Assembly (NCBI RefSeq): GCF_019175385.1
Contig: NC_083344.1
Location: forward strand, 4,502,965-4,566,964
Direction: 5' to 3'
DNA from: Lycium barbarum
Lineage: Eukaryota; Streptophyta; Magnoliopsida; Solanales; Solanaceae
Length of the DNA: 64,000 nt
Both the position numbers and the translations under genes were made by a program. Below the pieces are notes generated by a model. That model ran no database searches, had not been told where the DNA came from, and saw only the letters and a list, made by a program, of their open reading frames with translations. Position 1 is the stretch's first letter. Each line of letters opens with the position of its first letter. Positions 12,201 to 24,300 of the stretch are shown here, piece after piece.

Positions 12201-15200
12201 TAGCCAACCGGACCCCAACTAATTTAGGAATGCGGTGTAGTTGATTGATTGACTTTTTCCTGGGCTCTGACTTCACACCCTACCCTGTCTTTACCATTTT
12301 TGTCTGCTTAGAGCCTTAGACTGCATAGATTGATGTTGTTGATTGTTTGATCGATTGCATATGATATGAAAAGGTTGGAATTTTTGTTTTACTTTCATAT
12401 ACAATTGTCTATCGAAAACAACATCTCTACCCTCACAAGGTAGGGGTAAGGCTGGGTACACACCACCCTCCCCAGACCCAACTTATGGGATTTCACTGGG
12501 TATGTTGTTGTTCTTCTTGATATACAATTCCTTGATTAGATTCATGACCACGTGAATCATTTATGAAGAGCCTCTGGAAAAGACTTTGATTTGCTTTTTT
12601 GTTTACATGAAAAACTTAGGCTTAAATATTGCCTATTAATCTAGTTTTCCTAGATATTGCTTACCTAAACCGTCCATGGAGTGGTTAATTCTAATCAAAC
12701 TAATTTTGCGTCTGCTTATTGGTAAGCCGATTATTCAGAGAATTTCGAACCATGCGCTTCTTGCCCTCAAGAATTCATTGATTACAACAATAACATAATA
12801 CCCAGTTGAATCCCACAATGTGGGGTCTGGGGAGGGTAAAGTGTACGCAGACCTTACCCCCACCTTGGAAGGTAGGGAGGCTATTTCCGAAAGACCATCG
12901 GCTCAGAAGAAAATAAGAAAAACAAGGGAAAAGAGTCAGATGCGGACAAGCAAATCAAAACAATGCGAAAATTAAAAATAGCAAGAGCAACGAAGTCATG
13001 ATAGAACAACAAAGATAGACAAGACCAACACATAGAAGTAGGCTAAAAATACTCCTAATACGAGAAAGGAAACCTCGCGGCCCCCACTATCCCTCTACCC
13101 TGATACTCGACCTCCACCCTTTCCTATCGCCGGTCATGTCCTCGGTAAGCTGGAGTAACGCCATGTCCTGCAGAATCACCTCTCCCCAGGCCTTCTTTGG
13201 CCTACCCCTCCCTCTCTTCAGGCTCACCACGGCTGTCTTCTCACACCTCCTCACTGGCGCATCAGCGCATCTCCGCTGCACATGGCCGAACCACCTCAAC
13301 CTCCCTTCCCGCATCTTATCCACCACAGGTGCCCCACTCACCTTATCCCGAATCACTTCATTCCGAATCCTGTCTCTCCTGGTGTGCTCGCACATCCATC
13401 TCAGCATCCGCATCTCAGCTACCTTTATCTTCTGGACATGCGCTTTCTTAACTGGCCAACATTCCGTCCCATACAACATAGCCGGTCTAACTACCGCTTT
13501 GTAGAACTTTCCCTTTAGAATAGGCGGCACCTTCTTATCGCACAACACCCCCGATGCGAGCTTCCATTGATTCCATTATATAATCAAGAATTCATTGATT
13601 ATATAAGAAAAAACACCAAGTAATAAAATGCAACTCTGAGTGAGGGATGTAGCTTAGAAGTGGAACATACTCCTACTCCTACTCCATTACCCGGGCTTTA
13701 GTTGGGCTATAATACCTCATAGAGAGAATAGGCATAAGACTACAGTCCTTTCAGAAAAAGGAAAAAAAAAACAGTACTAGTTTCATTCCCTTCACATATT
13801 ATGAGTTGCACACCAAACTTGCTGATGGCAGATGCTACTATAAGGATTTAACCTCCTGAAGTTAAATCCATTTTGCTTTAAAATAAACTCACAGACTGGA
13901 AAAGATATTGAAATGGATATATAGCTTGATTAGTGGAGAGATTTTTTTTTTTGATGTAGTGAAGATAAGTGGAGACTAATTTTTATTAGGAGTTGTCTGC
14001 TGTTTGATATCGTTCTGCCTGTGATTTTGTTGTGTCTACCAGTTTTTTGGGACCTGTTCCCCCGGAGCAGAATATAATGACATGGAGGAGAAAGACATGT
14101 CTAGAGGGTAATGGAGCAGGTCCATGTCCTAAATTAAATGAGCAGCTTTATTAGAATAATTTTAAAACATTATAAGGGGAACAAAGAAGGGGAGCCTTGG
14201 CGTAACTGGTAAAGTTGCTGCCATGTGACCAGGAGGTCACGGGTTCGAGCCGTGGAAACAGCCTCTTGCAGAAATGCAAGGTAAGGTTGCGTACAACAGA
14301 CCCTTGTGGTCCGGCCCTTCCTCGGACCCCGCGCATAGCGGGAGCTTAGTGCACCGGGCTGCCCTTTTTTTTTAATAAGGGGAACAAACAATTTCGCGCT
14401 AACGGATAAATCTATTTTGATCAGCACGAATAATATTTTAGAAAAAGATGACAAGTTTACAACTCTGGTCTTATAAAGTTTGCTTCTTCAGGCAGTTTCA
14501 TAATTTCGTCACCAATGATCCAGGTTGAAGCATGGTTGACTTTAAGGATCTATTGCTGGATAATACCTATGGCAGCTAATTCTCTTTATAGTCAATACAA
14601 CAACATACCCAGTGTAATCCTACAAGTGGGGTCTGGAAAGTATTTATAGTCAATGGTGGCTTCTAAATGTGCAGATGTCTTAGCTTAGTAGGTCTTACAA
14701 TGAAAGTATGTTGATGTGAAGAATAGTCTTTTCAAGATCCTAAATGTTAATCATGACAATCAATACTTCCTTATTAAGGCACTTTAAATTGTTTTATGTC
14801 ATGTATGCTAGCATTTGAGGTTTAGTATGCAATTGGCTTACTATATCTTTTAACTATTTGCAAACTTGACATATTAAAAGAGCTGAGTGCTGAAACCTTT
14901 ATCATGTTTGGGCTTCTAACATTTGGATTCTTTAGTTTAGATAACTTCTTCTGCGCCTTTTTAACAATATTTGACCGGACACAGAATTTAAGTAGTTATT
15001 TTGCCTTGTGAATTATATACCTGGTAATGGAAGAAATAAATAAAATAATGGCCAAGAAGTTAGTGATTAAATATCCGATCAAGTTTAAAATTTGAAGAGA
15101 TTAAGTTACAGAATATGTATAATTGTTGGAATGGTGTCAAACATTTCTAAACTTCCCAAATAGAAAGAGGGTCGTCTCTTGGCTTGAGCTTTCATTAAGT

Positions 15201-15814
15201 TCTATTTTTTGTTCGGATAGTGGGCTGAATAGATTTGTTTCATCATCAGTTAAAAGATGAGGTTCTAAAAATGAATACAGTAGTGGTTGATATAATCAAC
15301 ACACACACTCGCATCTATTGAGGTTGACTTATAGCCTGTTTGGCCAAGCTTATAAAAATAACTTATTTTAAAAAATACTTTTTTTCAAAAGCACTTTTCA
15401 AAAAAGTACTTTTGGCTAAAAGCAGTTTGTGTTTGACCAATTAATTTAAAAAGTACTTTTGAGAAGCAATTAGTGTTTGACCAAGCTTTTAAAAAGTGCT
15501 TCTAAGTGTATTTTCTCAAAAGTACTTTTCAAAAAAGTGCTTTTGGGCAAAAACTATTTTTTTTTAACTTCTGAAAAACTGCTTCTGCTACTCCCCAAAA
15601 GCACTTATTTCTCCCAAAAGTTTGGCCAAACACTTCGCTTTTTTTTTAAATAAGCACTTATTAAAAAAATAAGTACTTTTGGGGAAAAAAATAAGCTTGG
15701 CCAAACAGGCTATTAGTTGAGAACCATGGGTATCTGATCTCTTCTCCAATTCTTTATGCATGCAGGTATGTGAAGTACTATCAGGAAAAGGAGAAGTTAG
15801 AACACAGATACTAA
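9240..15814 (+). CDS. QCR8: Cytochrome b-c1 complex subunit 8 (ubiquinone-binding protein QP-C)
   Basis: Exon 1 is 9240-9409 and exon 2 is 15766-15814, joined across a 6.4-kb GT-AG intron (donor GTAAGT, acceptor TGCAG). The 72-residue product starts [18 protein letters not shown] and ends [12 protein letters not shown], which I recognise as plant QCR8; the length is the usual one. It is a small single-pass subunit of mitochondrial complex III, next to cytochrome b, in the inner membrane. The hydrophobic stretch [11 protein letters not shown] near residues 46-56 would be the membrane segment. The intron is unusually cluttered: a degenerate tandem array, a second defective exon 1 (10815), a LINE, a SINE and a MITE. 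A start at 9240 is supported by the family N-terminus and the telo-box promoter just upstream. Confidence 0.93.
9440..11620. repeat. Degenerate tandem array in QCR8 intron (about 85-140 bp units)
   Basis: Units share the word order GATCTCTGACCTGA, then AGAGCGAAATGGATATAGAG, AATTTGTATAACTGATTCGA, GCTAATTTAGTATTGAGG, TGTAGTTAATTGATTG and a T run. Anchors occur near 9536, 9621, 9709, 9812, 9948, 10072, 10252, 10428, 10578, 11116, 11245 and 11469. From about 11280 to 12110 a second word, GGGCTTTGGTTCAATTGGCA, recurs in diverged form. The duplicated exon 1 sits inside the array. Confidence 0.75.
10735..10990 (+). pseudogene. Duplicated QCR8 promoter-exon 1 segment, frame-broken
   Basis: This repeats the QCR8 leader (with its AAACCCTAG box), the first exon (ATG at 10815) and the start of the intron (GTAAGTACTT). 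The copied exon, 10815-10956, is 142 bases against 170 in the original: a net 28-base loss removes the codons after NWIS. Because 28 is not a multiple of three, splicing to exon 2 at 15766 would shift the frame. The donor site is intact, so a non-coding or aberrant transcript could start here. Confidence 0.85.
12425..12510 (-). repeat. RTE-type LINE or TS-SINE 3' tail remnant
   Basis: It reads ACCCTCCCCAGACCCAACTT and ends GGGTATGTTGTTGTT, the 3' end typical of solanaceous RTE LINEs and TS SINEs, here with the tail pointing right. Confidence 0.55.
12785..13583 (-). mobile_element. 5'-truncated RTE-type LINE with perfect 18-bp target duplication
   Basis: The minus strand encodes the C-terminal part of a LINE reverse transcriptase (13548-13087, 153 residues, with [30 protein letters not shown] and [11 protein letters not shown]). 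The 3' tail with the GGGTCTGGGGAGGGTAAAGT sequence (+ strand) follows at 12790-12900. The flanks TCAAGAATTCATTGATTA at 12767-12784 and 13584-13601 match exactly, which sets both ends. Long open frames on the + strand here are antisense shadows. Confidence 0.88.
14186..14374 (+). mobile_element. Au-type SINE, full length
   Basis: A tRNA-derived head begins GGGGAGCCTTGGCGTAAC, with an A-box-like segment (GGCGTAACTGG) and a B box (GGTTCGAGCC). A body ending GCGGGAGCTTAGTGCACCGG and a T tail follow. The 14-bp flanks ATAAGGGGAACAAA at 14172-14185 and 14375-14388 are identical. I recognise the consensus as the Au SINE family. Confidence 0.9.
14597..14642 (-). mobile_element. 46-bp stub of an RTE/TS-type 3' tail with target duplication
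   Basis: Only the tail (CAACAACATACCCAGTGTAA and GTGGGGTCTGG) remains, flanked by TTTATAGTCAAT at 14585-14596 and 14643-14654. This is an extreme 5' truncation of a retroposon insertion. Confidence 0.75.
15332..15712. mobile_element. MITE with TAGCCTGTTTGGCCAAGCTT ends
   Basis: The terminal inverted repeats TAGCCTGTTTGGCCAAGCTT and AAGCTTGGCCAAACAGGCTA are perfect, and TTA flanks both sides. The inside is an imperfect palindrome rich in AAAAGTACTTTT. It ends 53 bp before QCR8 exon 2. PIF/Harbinger origin is inferred from the 3-bp duplication. Confidence 0.85.
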
Positions 15815-16630
15815 AGCTGTGTTCTTCACCTCTCTGGAAAATACCTGCCTTTCCTTTCGCAGTTTTCAACCGGAAATAAGCTACTTTGTTGGTCTTTTTT
15901 TGGAATTCCTCATTTTGAAGATATTTACTTGTATGGCCTATAAATGACAGTTATCTCTGTATGGTCTTTTGAAAGTCTTGTGGATTCTAAATCTTGTTCA
16001 GAATTGGATCTGAAAAAATAACTTGTAATACATTTCATTGACTTTCTGTAGGATCCCAAGCACAATTAACTTTATTCACTCAATCTTGTTTTTGGCTTGA
16101 TTGAGTGTGATATAATGGTCATTAGTTTTCCTGCCATGAGATCACATGAAGAGGCTGCTCCATGGTTTTTGCATGTGGTGTGTGCTGCAAAATAATGCTT
16201 CTTTTTTCGTTTTCTTTCTTTCTTCCTGTCTCTAAACGCTTGTTTAAAGGTTTTGCGAGTACGATGTCAGAGAGTTCGACTCCATTCCTTTTCTTTTTGG
16301 TATTTCCACGCGTAAATTACTGTTGACAATTTGGTTTTGGCACTCGATTAGTTATTAAATACATTCAGAACAAATGCTAGGCATTGAATGCCATTGTGGG
16401 TCAACTGTGTTATTATGACTTCGACGGTCAATGCCAATACATGTTTGTTCATGTAGGGGTAGGGTTGGAGATGACGATTCAAATTTCAAAATAATGCTAA
16501 AATGCTACAACTGGCAGTCGAACCTATGATCTAAAACACCATCTGAAACCCTTTGCTACTATCCTGACAAAGGGGATTTAATTGGGTTTAGCAATTATTT
16601 CCCTGAAGCTTAAATGTGGCACCTCTAAAC
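15815..16630. other. QCR8 3' flank, no gene seen
   Basis: It probably includes the QCR8 3' UTR and terminator. No coding potential or recognisable repeat beyond AT-rich DNA was seen. Confidence 0.4.
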
Positions 16631-16631
16631 T

Positions 16632-17462
16632 AATATACATCAAAACATCTCTATAAAAGCATTATTTGTCTCGATATTTTTTGGTTGCTATAGTGAAACA
16701 TTACACCATAGTGAAACATACCCATAACGGTAGATGTAAGATTTGCCTGCTCCAAACAGTGACGGAGTCAGAATTTTCATTAAGGGTTTTAAATATATAA
16801 AGAAGTAAACCACACGAAGAAGTCAAGAGGGTTCAACATAAAAATAATAATTTGAACTTTGTATATACAGTGCAAATTTTCGCCGAAGGAGGTTCATCGG
16901 ATGAACCCCTGACCTCTACCTAGCTCCGCCCCTGTCTCCAGACCCCATTTGTGGGGTTACACTGAGTAGGCGTTTGGCCATAGAAACAAAAAATAGTTTC
17001 ACTTTTTTTGAAATTTTTGGAGTTGGAGTTGGAGTTGTGTTTGACCATAGTATTTGAAAATAATATTTTATTGTTGAAATGTACTTTTTTAACAAGGTTT
17101 GGTTGTGAAAAAAGTGAAAAACAAGTTTTGTTGTTTTTCAAATTCAAATACAATTTCAAGTTGTATTTAGAATTTTCATGACCAAACACTGATTTTTTTA
17201 AAAAGTGAAAAAATACTCCGGAAAAAAGTGAAAAAATACTCCGGAAAAAAGTGAATAATTCTTATGGCCAAACGGGTCTTGTATGTTGTTGTCGTATAGT
17301 GAAACATTGTTATAGAGAACACAACATGAAAGATTGATTTCACATAAAACATGGTTGTCATGGTAAAATGTTATTATAGAGGATGGATGGTTATTACAGA
17401 GAGATTGTCGTAGTAAAATGCTATTATAGAGAATGGTTGTTATAGAGAGGTTTGACTGTATA
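16632..17462. mobile_element. Foldback-type element with CTCTATAA ends, hosting a nested MITE
   Basis: The left part (ACATCTCTATAAAAGCATTA) and the right part (GGTTGTTATAGAGAGGTTTG) are inverted relatives, with more copies of the TTATAGAGA word at 17310-17450. A LINE-tail remnant (16930-16965) and the MITE at 16969-17278 lie inside. Confidence 0.55.
16969..17278. mobile_element. MITE with GGCGTTTGGCCATAG ends
   Basis: The ends GGCGTTTGGCCATAGAA and TTATGGCCAAACGGGTC are inverted, and the body contains TTGGAGTTGGAGTTG and GTGAAAAA words. Relatives lie at 22733, 30677 and 31150. I could not define a convincing target duplication. Confidence 0.7.
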
Positions 17463-17776
17463 TGAAAATTTTATGAACTTTTGGCAAGTTTTTGTCGGAA
17501 TACACGATCTTATGAAACTGCCAATATTGTATCATTGCAGGTATGATGATCCATAAGTGTCCATAAGCAATTGCTACCGGTCAAAATAAAATTGAAAGAT
17601 GTGAGAAATGTGAATGTCTCTCAAATCTGGCTTCGTGCACTACGCCAACTAGACGCACAATGTATTCTTAGAAAAGAAGCTCTAGAGATTAGACTGTAAT
17701 AACAAATACTATAATCGTTGTTTTTATTCTTGTAGATATTTGATATATGTTTGCACAAAAACTCTGAAGCATATTC

Positions 17777-18064
17777 CTACTTTAATAATGCACACTATCC
17801 TCAATAAGCCGTAACACTCAGGCCTGTTTCAATTGAGACTGATGTGTATAATAAAAATGTTGCATATTTATATGGTTAACTTATTATATACATAATAGAC
17901 AGTTGAGAACACACGCATAAACTTCTCTCAAATTTTGAGCCGGAAGTGTCTAATAGGAGCACTTTATCATATTTTCAGGTGCTCAATTGGAATAGGACGT
18001 AATTTGAATGTCTAAATGAAATTTACTGGCTAATTTATGGGGTTGTTAATATATTCAGCCTTAA
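17777..18064. repeat. Right half of the foldback element found complete at 23167
   Basis: This stretch is nearly identical to 23371-23658 over about 290 bases, with only a few substitutions such as GCATAAACT versus GCAGAAACT. The left arm is missing here. Confidence 0.8.
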
Positions 18065-18839
18065 TTGAGGTAAACACACGATTTGCAAAAAAGAATTTTG
18101 TCCGTTCAATTTAGATTTAATGTTTTTGAGATGTAAATTTAGATGCATGTTATAAGTTATTCAGAATTGTAAAATAGCTAAAGGAAATAGAAAGAAATCA
18201 ATTAGACTTTCTAGATCATGCACAAAGGAAACTCATTCTCACCTTATAAAGGGTCAATCACCTCTTTCTTTAACTATAATTTTTTTTAAATATGTTTAAT
18301 AATAAATAAATATAACTTATAGTTGTCATATAATTCCTGAATTTATAAGCTTTTTTAATTTAAGAAAAAATTAAAATGGATTTTCCTTAGATGATTCAAC
18401 CTTTGTACTTTGGACCCTACAACATAATTCCCTTTCTAAACACTGACACGTGATGTAGATGGGTCTAATTAGGAAAAGAATATTTAATTACGCTTCACTA
18501 TTCTATTTCCACATAGGGGTTGTTGGTTATGTCGATATTTGTAATGCAGAGATTAATTATACAAAATCTAATTATTTATATGTTATTTATTTCATCTTTT
18601 ATTTCGCATAAAATAAAACACAAATTAACTCATAACTTATACATGATATAATTATTCAGGATTATAAACTTACAATCAAACACCGTATTATACTGAATTT
18701 TATACAAAGTAACTAAAAAAAATTACCAAACACAATATTAACTTTGCTAGTTTTAATACATATATAAATCATTTTCTAACTAGCAACCACACTGACTCCT
18801 TATTGGTTACACCAAATTAATACTCATACACTTTGGTTA

Positions 18840-19102
18840 CTCCCTCTGTCCCATATTACTTGGCCACTTTTTCTTTTACACGCCCCTTAACAAATCATAA
18901 ATAAAAGATGTATTTTACTACCTTACCCTTATCTCTTTTCAATAAATACATTCTAATCAATATTGACTATTTTAAAAAACATTTAATACTAAGGATAAGA
19001 TGAGAAATATTTAATTAATTTTATTTTGATTTTATAAATAAACAAATAATTTTCAAACATATATTTTTAATAATATGATCAAGTAATATGGGACGGAGGG
19101 AG
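18840..19102. mobile_element. Stowaway-like MITE
   Basis: The ends CTCCCTCTGTCCCATATTAC and GTAATATGGGACGGAGGGAG are inverted and flanked by TA. These are the usual Tc1/mariner-derived Stowaway ends. Confidence 0.88.
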
Positions 19103-19867
19103 TAATAAATAATTTTTTTAGCTTAGTTCACTACTTACCAAAAAATAAATTTATGTTTAGTGTGTACACAGAACCCAAAGCTGTATAGCACACATACTGT
19201 TTCCCTCTCAATTCAAATTTAAAAGAGGCTCTTCATTTCCTCTTTTCTGTGTCTCTCTGCCTTTTACCTGCATTTTCACCTCAGGTTTTTACTATTACTG
19301 CTCTCAATTTATCCTTCTTCTTTTTTTCATTTTGTGTTAGCGATTTTAATCTCTATGATTTTTTGTTTCTTCCTCTTTTATGTACTACACTGTTTTGCCG
19401 TTCTTTAATAGCCTTTTTTTTTTTTTTTTTTTTGAGTTTAGCATTGCACTGTTAATCATTTATGAGGTAATCACAGGTAAATCTCTTGATAAGCATTAAT
19501 TAGTAATCCCATAAAATGAACACTAACACTGATAGTGTAAACAAATCTTTATTGTATTACATTTTTTTGCTGTTCTTTTAATAGCCCTTTTCTTTACAAG
19601 GTAATTATAGGTAAATCGTTTGATAAAACTAACACTGATAGTGTAAACAAATCCTTACACTGTTGAGTATCTGTAACTTAGTATAATCTTTGCACTGTGA
19701 GGGAATCGGATTTCTTGCTCGAAAGATTGGTGCTTTTATTTTCTTCGTGCTGGTGTTATGTTTTTGGTCTTTTAAAGTTAAAAAACAACAACAACAACAA
19801 CCTACCCAGTGTAATCCCACAATTGAAGACAAAACGCTGGTATTTTTATGCAGTGAATGTTGATTAT

Positions 19868-19936
19868 ATATATATATATATATGTTTAAGTTATATGTAT
19901 ACTATATATTATAAGTATATTCTTAGTATATTTTAG

Positions 19937-19983
<47 letters not shown>

Positions 19984-20092
19984 GTTATATGCTTAAGTTA
20001 TACTACATATACCTAAAATATAGTAAGAATATACTTATATATATCAATATACTTAGGTTATATAACTTATATATATATAAAGTATAATCATT
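19868..20092. repeat. AT microsatellites and TATATA-rich repeats
   Basis: Long (AT)n runs lie at about 19866-19884 and 19938-19981, followed by degenerate ATACTTAAGTTATAT words. No gene is seen. Confidence 0.8.
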
Positions 20093-20149
20093 TCTAATCT
20101 CGGATAAAGAATGAGGGTTGTGGTAAGGTTGATGTCTAATATAATACTA

Positions 20150-20467
20150 CTCCCTTAGTCCTAATTTTATGTGATATAGTTTGACTGCGTACAATAGACC
20201 CTTGTGGTCCGGTCTTTCCCGGACCCCGCGCATAGCGGGAGCTTAGTGCACCGGGCTGCCCTTTTTTTTATAGTTTGACCAGGCACGGAGTTTAAGAAAG
20301 AAACTTGTGATCTAAAACAGGACATTGATACTTGTGTGGCTGTAAATCATTTCATTAAGGATAAAAGAGGAAGTTTTTAAGTTAAATTATTTGTAAATAA
20401 GAAATGTATCATTCTTTTTGGGATAGACTAAAAAAAAAGTACATGACATAAATTGGGACAGAGTGAG
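20150..20467. mobile_element. Stowaway-like MITE carrying a nested SINE fragment
   Basis: It starts CTCCCTTAGTCCTAATTTTA and ends AATTGGGACAGAGTGAG between TA dinucleotides. The SINE at 20186-20268 interrupts it after the word ATAGTTTGAC. Diverged relatives lie at 26458-26720, 36640-36835 and 44463-44691. Confidence 0.75.
20186..20268 (+). mobile_element. 5'-truncated Au-type SINE
   Basis: Only the 3' part of the Au consensus is present (TGCGTACAATAGACCCTTGT to CACCGGGCTGCCC plus T run). It is flanked by perfect TATAGTTTGAC copies at 20175-20185 and 20269-20279. Confidence 0.88.
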
Positions 20468-20710
20468 TAGTAGTTAATTTTGAGGCATTCATACACCAAG
20501 TAATTTGGAATTGAAGAGCGGACTAGAAAGGAGGCAACTGTTGTTAAATGTAGTTCTGTTTGGTGCTTGCTGGTAGCATTTGCTAGTGAGCAGTTTGAGG
20601 GATGTTATCCATGTAGAACATTCTTGAAAAAAAGTTTGAATGTATTCTTGGAAGGTGTCATTGAACCAAAATTGACAGATTTTTGGCCTCCCTGTATTTG
20701 TAAAACAGTA

Positions 20711-20805
20711 CAACAACAACATACTTAGTGAAATCCCACAATGTGGGGTCTGGAGAGGATAAAGTGTGCGAAGACCTTACCCCTATCTTGGAAGGTAGGG
20801 AGGGA
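20711..20805 (-). mobile_element. Short RTE/TS-type 3' tail insertion
   Basis: The tail words CCCACAATGTGGGGTCTGG and GACCTTACCCC are flanked by TTTGTAAAACAGTA and TTTGTAAACCAGTA, a target duplication with one mismatch. Confidence 0.7.
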
Positions 20806-20918
20806 TATTTGTAAACCAGTAAAAGTTTTAAACAGTAGAGTAACTTATCATCCAATTGGTGATAGTAATTGCTTCTTTCCATGGTTGGTTATCTTTATGC
20901 AATTAGCAAGTGACCTAG

Positions 20919-21205
20919 TTAGCCTGTTTTGGTGAAGCTTTTGGGAAGTAAAAAATGCTTATTTTTGCCAAAAAGTGTTTATTTTAGAAAATTGAGGTGT
21001 TTGGTCAAGCTTTTGGGAAAAAATTAGTGTTTTTGAGTAGTAACATAAGCTAAAAAGTAGTTTTTCTCTAGAAGCACTTTTGGAACATTGATCAAGCACA
21101 AAATACTGCTCTAATATTAGCAAAGGTGCTTTTCAAATTAATTAGCCATACTTCTGACAAAAAAACATTTTTCAAACAAGTAAATTTTGAAAGTTTGGTC
21201 TAACA
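20919..21205. repeat. Diverged member of the TAGCCTGTTTGG MITE family
   Basis: It begins TTAGCCTGTTTTGGTGAAGC and contains the AAAAGTGTTTATTTT and AAGCACTTTTGG words of the family. The right end is too diverged to fix. Confidence 0.5.
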
Positions 21206-21324
21206 GATATGATTTGCAGGTGAAACAACATTTGGTGTTTGTTTCACATTTCAGCTCTGAAGTGCATTACAAAAAATACTCTTTTCTTTTCCAGATCAAA
21301 GAGGTCTTTTGAGTATTGCAATCA

Positions 21325-24300
21325 ATGGCAAATGACAACAGCACCAACAGTTACGAGGAGATCCGCAGGCAAAGGGTTCTGGACAATAAGAAACGATTTG
21401 AGGTACTAACTTTGTTACGGCACAATATCTTTTACTTCTGTCCAGACCAGATTTTGTTGAAGAACTATAAGAACAGTGCTGTCAAAGGCGCGCTTAAGCC
21501 CTGAAGCGAGGCTCAAAACATGTTGAGCGCTTTGCCTCTCTTTATGTGTGTTTCAGTGTCATCATCAAGGCTCTAAGACATACTTTTCCTTGCTGATGAG
21601 CCTCTCTTGATGAGGTGACACTAGATAATTGATATTTCACTTTGTCCTAATGTTTTTACAATTTCTTTGTCCATATATTTGTTATTCATGCTTATTATTA
21701 ATAGTCTTGGACTAAACATATATATTTTTGTATGTTTGCACCATTACGCCTTTTTTCATTAAAGCCCATGCTTTATATGCGCTTTTCACTTTTGATAACA
21801 TTGTATAAGAATTCATTAGCTTGAAACTTCATATGAAATATTTGGTGTCATTTGAATTTTGTATGGTTAAGTTTTCAAAAACAATTATGGAGGAAAGTTG
21901 CATATGTGGATTAGTTTTTATGAAAAGCTTTGGACAAAAATTATATGTATTCACAAAACCTACCTTTTTAGCAGTTCTTTTGAAAAATTTATATAAAAAC
22001 CATTCGGGCCTCTAATGTAGTTAGGGGTCGTTTGGTTGCTGGTTAGGGTGGGAATTGTTCATGTATTAAAATTAGCATAGTTCGTATCCTGTTTGGTAAC
22101 CTTTTAGTTGATTTGTATAAAATTCAGCATACTGAGTACGATGTTTGGTTATCTCCAATATAACTTAAACATGTGTAAGTTATGAGTCAATTTATGTAGT
22201 ATTATTTTATGCAGGATAGAAGATAAAATAACTAATACATGAATAACTAAACCCTGTATTACTAATACTTGCATAACTCTAACCAGCAACCAAACAACCC
22301 CTACGAATATGTTGCAGAGTTTACAATGAACCTGCCAATGACTTGTTGTAGGACTTGTAAAGATTTCCTTCTCTTTCTCTAATTCTGTTGCATTTCCTTT
22401 TTGAAGGATTTGGGGATTTTGAATATATCTAAAAACCTTTCTGATCTTACAAAGTCCGAGAAGAAGTCCAACTATAAATCCGAGGTGAAATGTTATTAAT
22501 ATTTCCTTTCAATAAAGAACTATTGTGGCTCTTATATAAGCATGCGTTAGCTGATATTATTTTCTTTTCATGCATAGCTACGCCGAGTTAGACAAAAAGC
22601 AAACGATGTTTACATGTCGGAGCCAAGAAGGTCTACACGGGCTAGGAATCCTGCTCCATCATACCGTGATGAAGTAAGATTTCATGTTTTTCTTTTAGTA
22701 CATATTACATACTGGATACTACATAGTAAGTAGGCGTTTGGTCATAGATTCAAATACTTTTCACTTTATTTGAAACTTATGAAGTCGGAGTTGAACATAG
22801 AATTGTATTTGGTTATACTTTTTGCAAATGAGAGAATAGGGCACTTTATTTGGAATTTATGAAGGTGGAGTTGAAAAACAGGTATGGAGCACTATTCCAA
22901 ATTCAAAATCCAATTCCAAGTTGGATTTGGAGATTTTATAACTAAACACTGATTTTAAAATAAAGTGAACTCATGGCCAAACAGGTCCTTAAATCACACA
23001 AACTTCAGAATAAAGATAATGGTTAAGAAATCTACTTAGACTTTATGATTGTACATTCATATCCTTTTTTTACACTTTAGTTTACATGTATAACTCTGCT
23101 ACATAATCATAAGTACCATGGTGAATCCGGAAGGAGCGTCAAGACTATGATTATTGAGATTAGTTGAAGGCTTAATACACCGACAACCCCTTAAACTTGC
23201 CAGTAATAAATGTCATATACACACTCGAACTACGGCTTGTTCCAATTGAGCACCTACACACATAATAAAGTATTCTATTAGACACTTCCGACTCAAATTT
23301 TGAAAAAGTTCATGTGTTTTATTCTAAAAAGGTCATTACGTCGATAAGTTAATCGCTTAAAATATGTCACCTACTTTAATAATGCACACTATCCTCAATA
23401 AGCCATAACACTCAGGCATGTTTCAATTGAGACTGATGTGTATAATAAAAATGTTGCATATTTATATGGTTAACTTATTATATACATAATAGACAGTTGA
23501 GAACACACGCAGAAACTTCTCTCAAATTTTGAGCCGGAAGTGTCTAATAGGAGCACTTTATCATATTTTCAGGTGCTCAATTGGAATAGGACGTAATTTG
23601 AATGTCTAAATGAAATTTACTGGCTAATTTATGGGGTTGTTAATATATTCAGCCTTAATAGAGATACTTAACTGCTGATGTTTCATAGTGTAGTTTGTTG
23701 TCGATAGAGATCAAGGTACATGGAAACTATTCTTCATACATATCTTGGTTTGTCCACTGTATTTACTATGGGGTCTATCAGGGCCTAAGAGTCTTAGAAA
23801 TGGACTGCTTAAGTTCCTAGTGAAAAAAATTTCATCTCAAATTGGTTTGCTAATTTTCTTCCTCTGGTTATCAGTTGTTGATTTCTTCATTTTGTTGCTA
23901 ATCAATCATAACCTCAGATTGATATAGAGATTCCATCTTCGCGGAAGAGATCAAGATTCAGCTCTTCATGGGCAACGTAAGACAGATTAATTTGAATTTC
24001 GATACCATTTTCTTCTGTCACAACTCTGAAATAATTGCTTTGGACTGGCAGTTATCTAGCAAGACCATTAGAAGAAGTGAAAGTTGCTTCATATGAAGAG
24101 AAAGCACAAGCTTTAAAGTATGCAGAAAAGCTTCAGAACAATCTGCAGTCTGAAAATCCATATTTTATCAAGTCTATGGTCCGCTCTCATGTCTACAGTT
24201 GTTTCTGGTTGGTAAGTTGACATCGACTTCAACTCGAGAAACTGACCAAAATGGTCCCTTATGTTTGAGGGTAGATTCAAAATAGTCCCTTAAGTATGCA

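Noticed and set aside
13136..13518. Three + strand open frames over the LINE
   Set aside because: They are antisense to a clear reverse-transcriptase C-terminus inside a retroposon with an 18-bp target duplication.
14190..14290. Possible tRNA gene
   Set aside because: The A/B-box-like sequence is the head of an Au SINE; the body, T tail and target duplication show a retroposon.
19249..19455. Short Phe/Leu-rich open frame
   Set aside because: It is made by T runs in what is more likely a leader or promoter region of the B3 gene.
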